Below are positions 11,501 through 22,900 of a DNA stretch of 64,000 bases, one piece after another (the stretch's first letter is position 1; the number at the start of each line of letters is the position of its first letter). The position numbers were made by a program, and so were the translations under genes. Under the pieces are notes generated by a model. That model ran no database searches. It saw only the letters and a list, made by a program, of their open reading frames with translations, and was not told the origin of the DNA. This DNA comes from Ananas comosus (taxonomy: Eukaryota > Streptophyta > Magnoliopsida > Poales > Bromeliaceae): positions 2,302,727 to 2,366,726 of the forward strand of contig NC_033632.1 in NCBI RefSeq assembly GCF_001540865.1, in the 5' to 3' direction.

Positions 11501-13085
11501 TTACATTCGTACACCCTTGTACTCACGAAACTGCATTCTTTTGGAAGATCTCTTCTAATAAGTTGCTATCCTCCATAAATTGGTTATGACAAGAATACTT
11601 CTGTAAAGAAACTACACTTTTGAGAGGTGACTAGGTGTATATGAACATTTAAATTCTATAGAGTCAGATATAAATAAATGTTTTTTCAGTGATATATCTG
11701 GAAATGGCTACCTTTTCCCTTTTCCTCGTCTTCTGTTTCTGATTCTTTCTGTTTAATTCATCAAGGAAATGGTTGGTTCCTCTTCCTCCGCCATATGGCC
11801 TTTTGTGTATGGAAAAATCATATCCTGTCCTGACGGTAGTATGTTTTGTTGCTATGGGGACTGGAGTAAACTTGACTGATGGGCTTGATGGGTTAGCTGG
11901 AGGGGTTGCTGCGGTAGCCTTTATTGGTATGGCAGTTGCTGCCCTCCCAATAAGTCCAGGTCAGCACAAAATCCTATAAGCATTCTATTTTATCATAGCT
12001 TCTCTCTAATTTCAAGTCGCAGAGCAAACTTTTCAATGGATACCAACTTTTAACGTTCAGCTGTTTCTTAAAATTGTCATTCGTCAAGTTTTCTTCTGAG
12101 TATTAACATGATTTGCTTTGCTTTTGGCACAGTTTGAATCTGCATATGTAATTTATTTTATGTTCTGCATTACCGTCTAGTTAAGGGGTTATCAAAGAAC
12201 TTAAAAAGCAAAGTGATCTTCTTTCAGAACAACCCCTAGTCAAGGATTTCATAGTATTAACTGTTTAGTCATTGGATGTCCCTTTTGTATTTTAGTTGAA
12301 TATTTATTTCATTGGTATCTGTTGGTTCTTTTATCTCTTATATGCTTTTGCTTGTTCTCTGTAATTTTGAGGCAGAGCTTGCGATTTTTGGAGCATCAAT
12401 GTCAGGAGCCTCTGTTGGCTTTCTTCTTCACAACAGGTATAAGGCTTCGATATATATGGGTGGCATTGGATCCTTAGCTCTGGGTGGAGCAATTGCTGCA
12501 ATGTCTTCATGCACAGGAATGTTCATTCCTGTGGTTATCTCATCCAGCTTTTTTATTCTCGAACTGTTTTTAGTAATATTGCAGGTATCATCACGTCTCC
12601 TCTAATTGTCAAGTTAATTCCAAACCAACATTGTGTCAATATTGGACTTCTTGTTATTTAAAGGAGAGAACAAATATCACACAAATACAACAACCACTGA
12701 ATACTCCATTTTATGAGTACAAAATTACTTTGTGGCAAAACAGAACTTAATTTGAGGGACATGCTACTCAAAAAAGGTCAATCAACATGGATGCAATGTG
12801 TTATTCATCATCTGTTTCCGTATCTAAAATGCTAGCAATCTTTCGTCAAAAAGGGCTAATTGCTGTTTCCTACTCTTAGAAAGTTCTTTATATATTTATC
12901 AGGTTCCTTTCATGATCTCCATGAAACAACTTACTGGGAGAAGCAGAATCATCTTGAGAGTTGCCCCACTACATTACCACCTCAAACTATGGGGACTAAA
13001 GGAACCATATATCGTGGCGAGTGCATATATTGTATCAGGTGTCTTGGCTTTATTTGCTGGATATGTTGGCCTTATTTCGGCATAA
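8576..13085 (+). CDS. MRAY: MraY-like phospho-N-acetylmuramoyl-pentapeptide transferase homologue, plastid type
   Basis: Eight exons: 8576-8683, 8768-8842, 9217-9446, 10130-10580, 10675-10739, 11766-11959, 12376-12584, 12903-13085. All have GT-AG borders and matching phases, giving 504 aa. Residues 1-60 are Ser/Arg-rich and transit-peptide-like, then an acidic linker ([10 protein letters not shown]). MraY landmarks follow: PTMGG at 223-227, [12 protein letters not shown] at 345-356, then SLALGGA, and the C-terminal APLH.H block near 465-470, with many membrane segments between. Bacterial MraY forms lipid I in peptidoglycan synthesis; land plants keep a plastid homologue. Key residues differ from bacterial MraY: the DD pair is HD (266-267), the FMGD motif reads YMGG (Gly404), and HHH reads HYH (Tyr469). 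The frame is fully open, so this is not a simple pseudogene. It may be a pseudoenzyme or have a changed activity. The first small intron (84 bp) is the least certain border. Confidence 0.85.
10030..10080 (+). repeat. Two-copy 27-bp tandem repeat in an intron
   Basis: TTTTCAATTGGAATCATTAT occurs twice in direct succession, about 60 bp before exon 4 of the MraY-like gene. Confidence 0.7.
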
Positions 13086-13089
13086 CCCT

Positions 13090-13965
13090 TAAAGCTCAAT
13101 CCGTTATCCTTTCAGTGGTAAAAGCAAAATCATAGATGATCTCTGAATTCCGATATTGTGATGTAGTGCAATTTTGGTCCGTAACCTTTCACCTAAGCAA
13201 ATAAGGCCCTGAACATTTTCTTGCAGTATCATCCCTGGACTTGCTTTAAAATTTAAAAGGATGGAAAAACTATAGTTTGATAGTTTATATACTGTGCTTG
13301 CGGTAGGTGTTATTGATTTGGAACGGCAAATGAACACAGAGATGTGGGGAATAGTCTCTTTAAGTGAAAGAGATTGGGTACCAAATTGTTATTTATGAGA
13401 TTCCCTATCAAACCATGCTAAGTGTGTAGATGCTACTTCCTTAGCAGTTAAGTTAATTGCTAATTTACCGTGTAAATAACACATCTGGCTCGTGGAATCT
13501 TGAGGGAAATCCTTTGTTTAAATTGTCTAATAGGAGCATTTTTATGGAATTATCATTTGTGAAGTTGTTGGATATCTTGTAGATTAAACTCTATTGAATT
13601 TTGAGTAGGAAACATCATTGATATATTATTTAAATGCATCCTGCAATTGATTAGACTACATTATTTATATTATAATTACTTAGTGGTTTTACCTTTCGAA
13701 GTTGATGTTCCCATCGAGTGTCTATATAGAAAGCAAAGACACTAAAAACATTACATGTTACATTCTTTTTTTTTTTTTGCAGTCCCGTGCTCACTACTGA
13801 GGTCCTCGTTCTAAATTACTTGTATATTACTCAAATGAAGATTACTACTAATTCCCCAAGATTTGAAGCATTTTAGGGCTTGTTTGGCATGGCTACACGA
13901 CCAGTTATCTCCGCCTGACACCAACAATGATGGAATGTAACTCAATTCAATGCTACCGCGAACTG
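13090..13965. other. 3' flank of the MraY-like gene
   Basis: No gene can be supported. The region probably contains the 3' UTR and polyadenylation site, which I could not place, and AT-rich intergenic DNA. Confidence 0.4.
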
Positions 13966-13974
13966 TTGAGTAGG

Positions 13975-14463
13975 GGTGGCAATCCAGCTCGTTGCTTGCG
14001 AGCCAGCTCGAAATAAGCTCGAGACCGAATTGCTCCTTTAGTAAACAAGACGAATACTAGTAGAATTTTTCAGCTCATTTAGTAAACGAGCCGAACACGA
14101 GCTGGGATCAACTAGCTCGCGTTCGGTTCGATAACAGCTCAAATACATATATTTTATATTTATATAGTTTATATTATTTTATATTTATATATATAAATAA
14201 ATTATTATATATATACAATATAGATTTTTATTATATAATTTTTAGCCCAATCTAAATATAAAATCCAACTGAATTATAAAAAGACATATTTGTATGTAAA
14301 ATTTTAACCATGAGATCAAAGTCTAATCGGTAATATTTCATAAATTTATTTTTTTATATAATTTTTATAATTCTTTTAAGTTGTTGTTCATGAGCCAAGA
14401 GCTGAATTTTTCGGCTCGATATTTTAACGAACCAACTCGTGTTCGGCTCGTTGACATCCCTAC
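13975..14463. mobile_element. hAT-like MITE with GAGC-rich termini
   Basis: It begins TAGGGGTGGCAATCCAGCTCG and ends GCTCGTTGACATCCCTA, an imperfect terminal inverted repeat of the hAT-MITE kind. The flanks CTGTTGAG and CCGTCGAG agree at six of eight positions and may be a decayed 8-bp target duplication. The centre is AT-rich. A related element in the other orientation is at 51794-52251. Confidence 0.6.
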
Positions 14464-14772
14464 CGTCGAGAAACAAATTAAAAATGGGAAAAAGGACAGA
14501 ACAATGCAACACCATTCATCTATCAGTCCTCCATGCATAACATCTTACACTTTCAATCGAATCATTCAATCTTTCGACAGAGAAAAAGGCCCAAAATTAA
14601 TGGGCGAGTATTAGAGTTTAACGCATTCAATAATCTCCCTAAGAGATCATGGGACAATAGGGCTACATATGCCCAGTTTAACTAACAAAGATGGAGGTTT
14701 TAAAATCGACTCATGTTGTATGACATAGGCATCTTATTCACCATCGCATGCTTTGAACACACATCCGTGTGA

Positions 14773-14892
14773 ACAGGTAACTGTTGTATTCGATTATTAA
14801 TTACTAACATGAACAGGTAGCTGTTGTATTGGATTATTAATTACTAACATGAACAGGTAGCTGTTGTATTCGATTATTAATTACTAACAAAA
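14773..14892 (+). repeat. Tandem repeat, three copies of about 40 bp
   Basis: Three near-identical direct copies of a unit that starts GAACAGGTAGCTGTTGTATT and ends ATTAATTACTAACA. Confidence 0.9.
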
Positions 14893-15305
14893 ATGTGTGA
14901 AAGAGTGTGAACGATCAAATCGCTTATGAATAATTCAATCTAATCAAAATAATTAGACGTAGGCATAGGAAATAGTAGGTGGAACTCATGTTCTTCTAGT
15001 TTTGGTCCAATAGTGTATGTGCAATACATTACCTCATGCTTTACCATGACAACCCAACTATCTAATGAATAAATAACCTGCAAATCTAGATCCACCCACA
15101 ATATTTAACTAATTATAATTACTTAAACATAAAATTTAAAATGGTTGTGGTGGTTTTTTTTTTTCAAATGTTGTGCTTGCTAGAGTCATAACATTATTAT
15201 CTTGAAGAGGACTATTTCTTAATTATTTGCACCATTTGCGCATTCAATATTGAGTAGGACTAGTGGGGCAATGTTACAATCACATGACATGCCCATTTAT
15301 GCCAT

Positions 15306-15614
15306 GCTCCCTCAAAAAATGGTAGAGCTTATTATATTAATCATAAATTTCCAATAGGAAAAAAATAATATGGAGCTTTAATAGTCCAACTTGCTACAAA
15401 GAAAGTCAACTCTAATGTAGAGAATTGTAATATGGATATCAAGAAGAGAGTAATATGGAATAAGAATATTATCTTATTATTAACCTCTATGTGTTGAAGA
15501 TAATGATCAGTTGAATTTTTTTGTAGCAAGTTGGACTATTAAAGCTCCATATTATTTTTTTCCTATTGGAAATTTATGATTAATATAATAAGCTCTACCA
15601 TTTTTTGAGGGAGC
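15306..15614. repeat. Perfect 95-bp inverted repeat ending at an N
   Basis: The left arm 15306-15400 and right arm 15520-15614 look identical in reverse complement, from GCTCCCTCAAAAAATGGTAG inward to TTGCTACAAA, with a spacer of about 120 bp. The right arm stops exactly at the ambiguous base 15615. This is either a fold-back element or a contig-end artefact. Confidence 0.75.
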
Positions 15615-15770
15615 NTTCTATTTGTTCTGAATAAAGGTTCCACGTAGGTAAGTGGATCTCGTAGCTAAAACTAGCAGGTTCTTCTCTCACCTTCTTATAT
15701 GTGCTTGCAGAAACAAAGATTCAAAATATATTTCAATAAACAAATTTTTATTGCTGTGTTTTAAAATAGG

Positions 15771-16280
15771 GGAAACTTCAAATACCCCCCTGTTGTTTCG
15801 TACTTTCTCACTTTAGTATCTGTGATTAAAGTGTATCAAGTTAGTACTCTGACTCTGTGGTCGTACTTTCTCACTTTAGTATTCTATGGTTTAAAGTATA
15901 TCAAGTTAGTACTCTATGGTTTCATTTTTGTATCAAGTTAGTACCCAATGGTTTTATTTTTCTCTTTTTATTATCCGTTTGGGATATTTCTTTTGTTAAA
16001 TCAGTGACAAAGTTAAAAAAGGATACTAAAATGAATATTTGATCAACCTAAGTAGGGTATCTGAAGTTTTTTGTATATAATTTAACGAAATATTAAACCA
16101 CATGGTACTAAAGTGAGAAAATGCGAAACCATAGGGTACTAACTTGATATACTTTAAATCACGGGGTACTAAAATGAGAAAGTGTGAAACTACAAGGTAC
16201 TAATTTGATAAACTTTAAATCATAGGATACTAAAGTGAGAAAGTGCGGAACTACAGGGGAGTATTTGAAGTTTTTCCTTT
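15771..16280. mobile_element. MITE, TTTCTCACTTT family (copy 2)
   Basis: Its ends are inverted: GGGGAAACTTCAAATACCCC on the left and GTATTTGAAGTTTTTCC on the right. Several internal TACTAAAGTGAGAAAGTGCG-type blocks are present in both orientations. It is non-coding. Confidence 0.7.
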
Positions 16281-17716
16281 AAAATATAAAAGCTGTTTAA
16301 AAAAGTTAAACCAAACAAGCAAATTTGGTAGTATTATTTCTAACAAAGAATAAAAGTTGTAAGAGGAAAGTTTGAAAAATGATAGTAGTTATTGAATTGC
16401 CTATTTTTGGACTAATTTGAGAAAATAATAATAATAATAATAATGATAATAATGTGGTCAATAAATGCATATGAAAAGTCATGTTGGTGGGTTATTTGGA
16501 ATACCGAAAACGAAACGATATTTAGAAAAGTTCTGTCGGACACCCTGCTAGCTGTCCAGAAACTAAATCAATTGATGAAGTTATGGGATTAATTATCTTC
16601 TCCCAGCTAATCGATTTATTCACAAGTTGGTGGGTCATATAGATTTTTTTTTATTTATTTATTTTTTTTACTTCTCTCTCCTCCTCTCGAGGCTTCAGCT
16701 ATTTCTCCCCTACAGTTTAATTTATTTTTTTTCTAAATAAAATGAATAGTGTGCTACCTCTTCCTCATCTCTCTCTCTCAAGACCTCGGCTACTTCATTC
16801 CTGTAACCTAATTTATTTTCTTTTCTTTATGAATGAAATGAGCAGAGTAGTGTGCTGCTATCTCCTCCTAAAAAAAATAATAAATTCGCAAAATTATCCA
16901 TTCTTAAATGCAAAGCGGACACGTGGGGCCCATCCGACAGTGACATACAACCGTTCCGACCAACCAAACCGCCCACGCCGACGACGTACTACCGTACATT
17001 GATGCCGGCCGCAGAATCTCAACCGTCCAAATCACCCGCCCGATGTCGGTTCCCGCGTGGCCCCACGTCGCCCGAAACGCTTTTCCAAAACCCGCGGGTC
17101 CAAACGTCGATGATGCCGCGAATTATCTTTCCGCGTCCTATAAAATCTCGACACGTGTACGCACAAATTATTAAATATTACCGCTGAAACTTTATCTACT
17201 TGCGTAACGCTCTCCATCTGCTTTGTAATATCTCGAGTTATGGGATAAAATTTCAAGACAGTCCCTGTACTGTAAAAAATTTAGTATTTATGTTTTGTTT
17301 AAATTTATTAACTATTAAATTTAATTTCTACGTAAATTCATAATTTTAGCTCTTCCACTGACAAAAAAATTAATATGATCATTTATTAAAAATTACTAAT
17401 AATCTAGTATTCAGACGCCCCGTAGTCTATTCCTAAAGTTGGGAGTTCGAGCCACTTTGCGTGCGCTTGTGTGTGTGCGCGCGTAAAGTGGGATTTGAGA
17501 CCTAGTCCCGGGCTTCGAGTGTAAAAATGTAAATAGTTTGAGGACTAATTTGTCGCAGGGGTATAATACAGGGCGTCTTCGTAAATTTCACCCTCCTTGC
17601 CATATCTATATTTAGCACCAACGCGTCGTTGTCCCCTTCCTCCGATCCTACCCACTCACTGCTCCACCATTTCCATTTCCATTTCCACCGCTCTCGTACT
17701 CCTCTTCCCCCTCCTC
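15850..17716 (+). repeat. Upstream copy of a ~1.86-kb promoter-region duplication
   Basis: Nearly the same sequence recurs at 18113-19975. Shared marks are the AATAATAATAATGATAATAATG run, ACACGTGGGGCCCATCCGAC, TATAAAATCTCGACACGTGT, the CTCGAGTTATGGGATAAAAT block and the CCATTTCCATTTCC leader. This copy stops at CCCCTCCTCA followed by an N at 17717, just where the other copy enters the ATG of the exchanger gene. It carries promoter-like sequence but no coding exon. Confidence 0.85.
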
Positions 17717-17717
17717 A

Positions 17718-17798
17718 NAACAATTATTTCTTTTTTCAACATTTCAAAATATATTATATTAAATCTAAATTTTTAAAATACAAATTCAAATATAACAT

Positions 17799-17846
<48 letters not shown>

Positions 17847-17934
17847 ATGTTATATTTGAATTTGTATTTTAAAAATTTAGATTTAATATAATATATTTTG
17901 AAATGTTGAAAAAAGAAATAATTGTTTCAGGTTC
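17718..17934. repeat. Perfect inverted repeat around an (AT)n core
   Basis: The two arms, each about 85 bp, are exact reverse complements (AACAATTATTTCTTTTTTCA on the left, TGAAAAAAGAAATAATTGTT on the right) and flank an (AT) tract at about 17802-17843. The left arm begins directly after the N at 17717. Confidence 0.85.
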
Positions 17935-18108
17935 AAATTTTTGGGTTCGGATTCGGGTTTGGGTTTCGGATTTTTGGTCGGGTTCGGGTTGGGATGTGGA
18001 TTTTTAAAATCCGTCGGGTTCGAGTTCGGGTTCAGGTCTCGGGTTTGGAGTCGGGTTCGTGTTCGGATTTTTTAAAATCCGACCCGAATTCGACCCGTTG
18101 ACATCTCT
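17935..18108. mobile_element. Part of a hAT-like MITE (GGGTTCGG family)
   Basis: Repeated GGGTTCGGATTCGGG-like blocks end in GACCCGTTGACATCTCTA. This matches one half of the complete element at 61824-62255, including the AACATTTCAAAATATATTAT-like block in the adjoining arm. Confidence 0.6.
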
Positions 18109-18112
18109 ATAC

Positions 18113-19975
18113 TCTGTGGTTTCGTACTTTCTCACTTTAGTACCCTATGGTTTAAAGTATATCTAGTTAGTACTCTATGGTTTCATTTTTGTATCAAGTT
18201 AGTACCCTATGGTTTTATTTTTTTCTTTTTATTATCCATTTCGGGATATTTTTTTCGTTAAATCAGTGACAAAGTTAAAAAAGATACTAAAATGAATATT
18301 TGATAAACCTAAGTAGGGTATCTGAAGTTTTTTGTATATAATTTAACGAAATATTAAACCACATGGTACTAAAGTGAGAAAATGCGAAACCATAGGGTAC
18401 TAACTTGATACACTTTAAACCATGGGGTACTAAAATGAGAAAGTGCGAAACTACAAGGTACTAACTAGATACACTTTAAATCATAAGGTACTAAAGTGAG
18501 AAAGTGCGGAACTACAGGGGGTATTGGAAGTTTTTTCTTTAAAATATAAAAGCTGTTTAAAAAAGTTAAACCAAACCAGCAAATTTGGTAGTATTATTTC
18601 TAACAAAGAATAAAAGTTGTAAGAGGAAAGTTTGAAAAATGATAGTAGTTATTGAATTGCCTATTTTTGGACTAATTTGAGAAAATAATAATAATAATGA
18701 TAATAATGTGGTCAATAAATGCATATGAAAAGTCATGTTGGTGGGTTATTTGGAATACCGAAAACGAAACGATATTTAGAAAAGTTCTGCCGGACACCCT
18801 GCTAGCTGTCCAGAAACTGAATCAATTGATAAAGTTATGGGATTACCTTCTCCCAGCTAATCGATTTGTTCGCAAAGTTGGTGGGTCATATAGATTTTAT
18901 TTATTTATTTATTTATTTTGCTTCTCTCTCCTCCTCTCGAGGCTTCAGCTATTTCACCCTTATAGTTTAATTTATTTTTTTTTATAAATAAAACGAGTAG
19001 TGTGCTACCTCCTCCTCATCTCTCTTTCAAGACCTCGGCTATTTCATTCCTATAACCTAATTTATTTTCTTTTTTTTATGAATGAAATGAGCACAGTAGT
19101 GTGCTGCTACCACCTCCTAAAAAATAAATAAATAAATGCGCAAAATTATCCATTCTTAAATGCGAAGCGGACACGTGGGGCCCATCCGACAGTGACATAA
19201 AACCGTTCCGACCAACCAAACCGCACACGCCGACGACGTACTACCGTACATTGATGCCGGCCGCAGAATCTCAACCGTCCAAATCACCCGCCCGATGTCG
19301 GTTCCCGCATGGCCCCACGTCGCCCGAAACGCTTTTCCAAAAGCCGCGGGTCCAAACGTCGATGATGCCGCGAATTATCTTTCCGCGTCCTATAAAATCT
19401 CGACACGTGTACACACAAATTATTAAATATTACCGCTGAAACCTTATCAACTTGCGTAACGCTCTCCATCTGCTTTGTAATATCTCGAGTTATGGGATAA
19501 AATTTCAAGCCAGTCCCTGTACTGAAAAAAATTTAGTATATATGTTTTGTTTAAATTTATTAACTATTAAATTTAATTTCTACGTAAATTCATAATTTTA
19601 GCTCTTCCACTGAGAAAAAAATAATATGATCATTTATTAAAAATTACTAATAATCTAGTATTCAGACGCCCCGTAGTCTATTCCTAAAGTTGGGAGTTCG
19701 AGCCACTTTGCGTGCGCTTGTGTGCGCGCGCGTAAAGTGGGATTTGAGACCTAGTCCCGGGCTTCGAATGTAAAAATGTAAATAGTTTGAGGACTAATTT
19801 GTCGCAGTCGTATAATACAGGGAGTCTTCGTAAATTTCACCCTCCTTACCATATCTATATTTAGCACCAACGCGTCGTTGTCCCCTTCCTCTGATCCTAC
19901 CCACTCACCGCTCCACCATTTCCATTTCCATTTCCATTTCCACCGCTCTCGTACTCCTCTTCCCCCTCCTCACTC
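18113..19975 (+). promoter_or_regulatory. Promoter and 5' leader region of the NCL-type exchanger gene
   Basis: This is the downstream copy of the duplicated block and abuts the start codon at 19979. Candidate elements are G-box cores CACGTG at 19172-19177 and 19404-19409, a TATAAA at 19391-19396, and a nearer TATATTTA around 19857. The last would give a leader of about 90 bp ending in CCATTTCCATTTCC repeats. G-boxes are bound by bZIP/bHLH factors; actual use here is inferred. The 5' part (18113-18540) is a truncated MITE. Confidence 0.5.
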
Positions 19976-19978
19976 CCC

Positions 19979-22900
19979 ATGGCGTGGCGGAGCAAACCCT
20001 ACCTCAACCTCCTCCTCTCCACCACCACCACCACCACCACCACTCTCCTCCTCCTCCTCCTCTTCGTCCTCTCCTCGGCGGGATCTGCCCACGCTCGCCC
20101 GATCTCGCTCGATGATCCCTACATCTCCGATGGCGCCGACCCCGCCGAATCCCTCCGCCGCCCCCAAACGCCCCTCCTCCTCCGCCTCAATCGCCTCGGC
20201 GGCGGCGGGGGTGAAGAGGGGTGCGAACAAACGTACGGGTTCCTCCCCTGCACCACCACGGCGATGGGGAACCTCTTCCTCTCCGCCACGTACGGGTTCC
20301 TCATGTACAAGGCCGCCACCTACCTCTCCTCCGGGAGCGAGATGCTCCTCGAGATCCTCGGCCCCGGCATTGTTGGTGGCCTCTTCCTCCCCATCCTCGG
20401 CGCCTTGCCCGACGCCATGCTCATCCTCGGTTAGGGTTACCTCACTGCTTCGATCTCTTCTTTTTTCCTTCTCTTCATCATGATTTGGAGTCGAGCGATC
20501 TTATCAATTTCCATATTAGTTGAATGAGTTGAGCTAGAGTACTATCGATAGCAAACGGGCTCCATTGCCATCCATTTATTTTCGAGTACTATCGATAGCA
20601 AACGGGCTCCATTGCCATCCATTTATTTTCAATGATGTAGCCTCCAAATCGACGATCGGCACGGTTGAACATGATCTATATCACTTGAAGTGTTTAGAAA
20701 TCAAATTTCATATATTTTCGATATTGTTCTCTTATCCATCGAGTGAACACAAAAATGAACGACTGAAAATAAATATTTTTTAAAAAATGATGATAGGAGT
20801 CTTGTAATCAAGATCAAGAGTATAGATTTGCTTTAAATAGTTTAAATAATTTTCTACTAAAAATTCAGTTGATTTGGATATCTTTACGCCGTTAAACGAG
20901 AAAACGCCCATATCGACCATTAAAATTACAAATTTTGAAACCCTTTGATCATTAGGCAAATGATGTCGACAAGATTTGAAATTTGATTTCTAAACACTTT
21001 AAATGGTATAAATCATGTTCAACGGTGCCGATCGTCGATTTGGAGGCTCTATCATCGAAAACAAATAGGTGGCAATGGAGCCCGTTTGCTATCGATAATA
21101 TTCTAGCTCAACTCTTAATTGAATAATGATCCAATGCCGTTAGAGTTAGTTGATGTTCACTGTGTCTGGACCCGACCCGGACACGGATTTCAAACAGTAT
21201 GTTGCGCCCGATCATAGCCCAAATTTGAACCAAATTTTGAGGAAAAATGAAGAAAAACATATAAATACAGTTGGATCCAAGTATAATATATTAAATTAAA
21301 AAATTTAAACATTGGAATGTTTCAAATAATATAAGAGGTAATCTAATAGTGTTTGAATTTTCTATATAATAAATTATAAGTGTGAGAGCTAGTCCTTTAC
21401 CCAGTTTGTCGGAATAATATTCTGGGACCTAGCTTGGATCAATTTGTAAAGGGCTCGGTTCCGGACAAATTTTCTTGTTTGGATCCCCTTTTATTTTTTT
21501 GTCACACTGGATTGGTCACAATTGGTTCAGATTATATCTTGCCATGCCTATTTCTGTTCTATATTTGGTCTCTTCTCTTACTGGTGCTCTGTGACTTAAT
21601 TAAATCAGTTTTTATTAATTTGATCATGTTGCTATGTTCTGGTTTCGGAAACACACTATCTATCAGGGAACAAGTTGCTTCTCTCTCCAAGTTGATTCCT
21701 TGCTGCTGTACTGTTCATTTTATTGTTGATACCAACATATATTATTTATTTTTTTATTATTTTTTTCCCCTCTCTCTTAGTTTCTGGTCTCTCTGGGAGT
21801 AAAGAAACTGCTCAAAGTCAGGTGTTAATTGGAATGGGATTGCTTGCTGGGTCAACAGTCATGCTTCTAACAATACTCTGGGGATCTTGCGTCGTCGTTG
21901 GCAAGTGTGATCTTTCGGAGAATTTGACTTCGGTTGATTCCCAAGATACAAAAGGTTTCAGTCTGTTCGGTATGTTCTAATCCATCTCATATTGCTTCCC
22001 TTTCAGAAAAAGAAAAAACAATAATTATGCAGTTTTAGCATTTCTCTTTCGATATGCTTTATTGTTACTTAGAGTACAATGATAAGGGATTAAGGGAAAC
22101 AGTAGTGAACCTTTGGTACAGCATAATAATTCAAAGTATTGCGAGTTTCCAAATGCAGAGCAGTAGTATAGCTACTAAAACTGTAAAACTAGGACAAAGC
22201 TATTTCAGAAGTGAAAAATAGTAAGGCCATCTGGTTAAAAAGTACTTTCCCTGTAAAATCATTTAAATTATGTCTGAGAATCAGCTAATGAGAAGTAGAT
22301 GTTTATCAGACTCTTCTCAACTTTCTTGGATGGGGTAGTATGCGGAGGGGACAAAGAAATTTATACCTAAGTGTGAATTTTAAAACCTTGTTGTCATACC
22401 TTCCGTAAAACCTTCACCATTTTTTAATTTATCTGAAATAAATTTGGAGCTTAAGCTCATAGTATATACTATTTCCAATGTAATTTCTGCCATTTCCGTG
22501 TATATTATTCGGCAATTGACATGCTGGTAATTGTCAGTCAATTCGTTACTACAGGTTTTTGTATTATTTACTACTTTATGACACCTTCTTAAATGCTTTC
22601 TGTTTTATTTTTGGCAGGTTCTGGTGTTTCAACTGACATGCAAACTAGTTATGCTGCAAGAATCATGTCTATATCCATTCTTCCATTTATAATAGTTCAA
22701 CTACCGAAGATTTTTCATTTCCATTCTGGGCAGCGTTTAGTGGTCTTGCTTGCTCTTATTGTTTCTGTTTTGCTCGTTCTTTCCTATTGCCTGTATCAGG
22801 TACACTATTAGCACCGTGTGTCATACATCCCTAGAACTTACTATTTCTTTATGAAGTTTACAACAGTCAATGTGTTAGCCTGTGCGTTTATCATTTAGTC

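Noticed and set aside
16742..17256. ORFs such as 16852-17187 and the copies at 19251-19508
   Set aside because: They are in the duplicated promoter block; conservation between copies reflects the duplication, not coding constraint.
20119..20523. Other-frame ORFs in exon 1 of the exchanger gene
   Set aside because: Frame shadows with Pro/Arg/Ser composition; the CaCA-family frame is 19979-20429.
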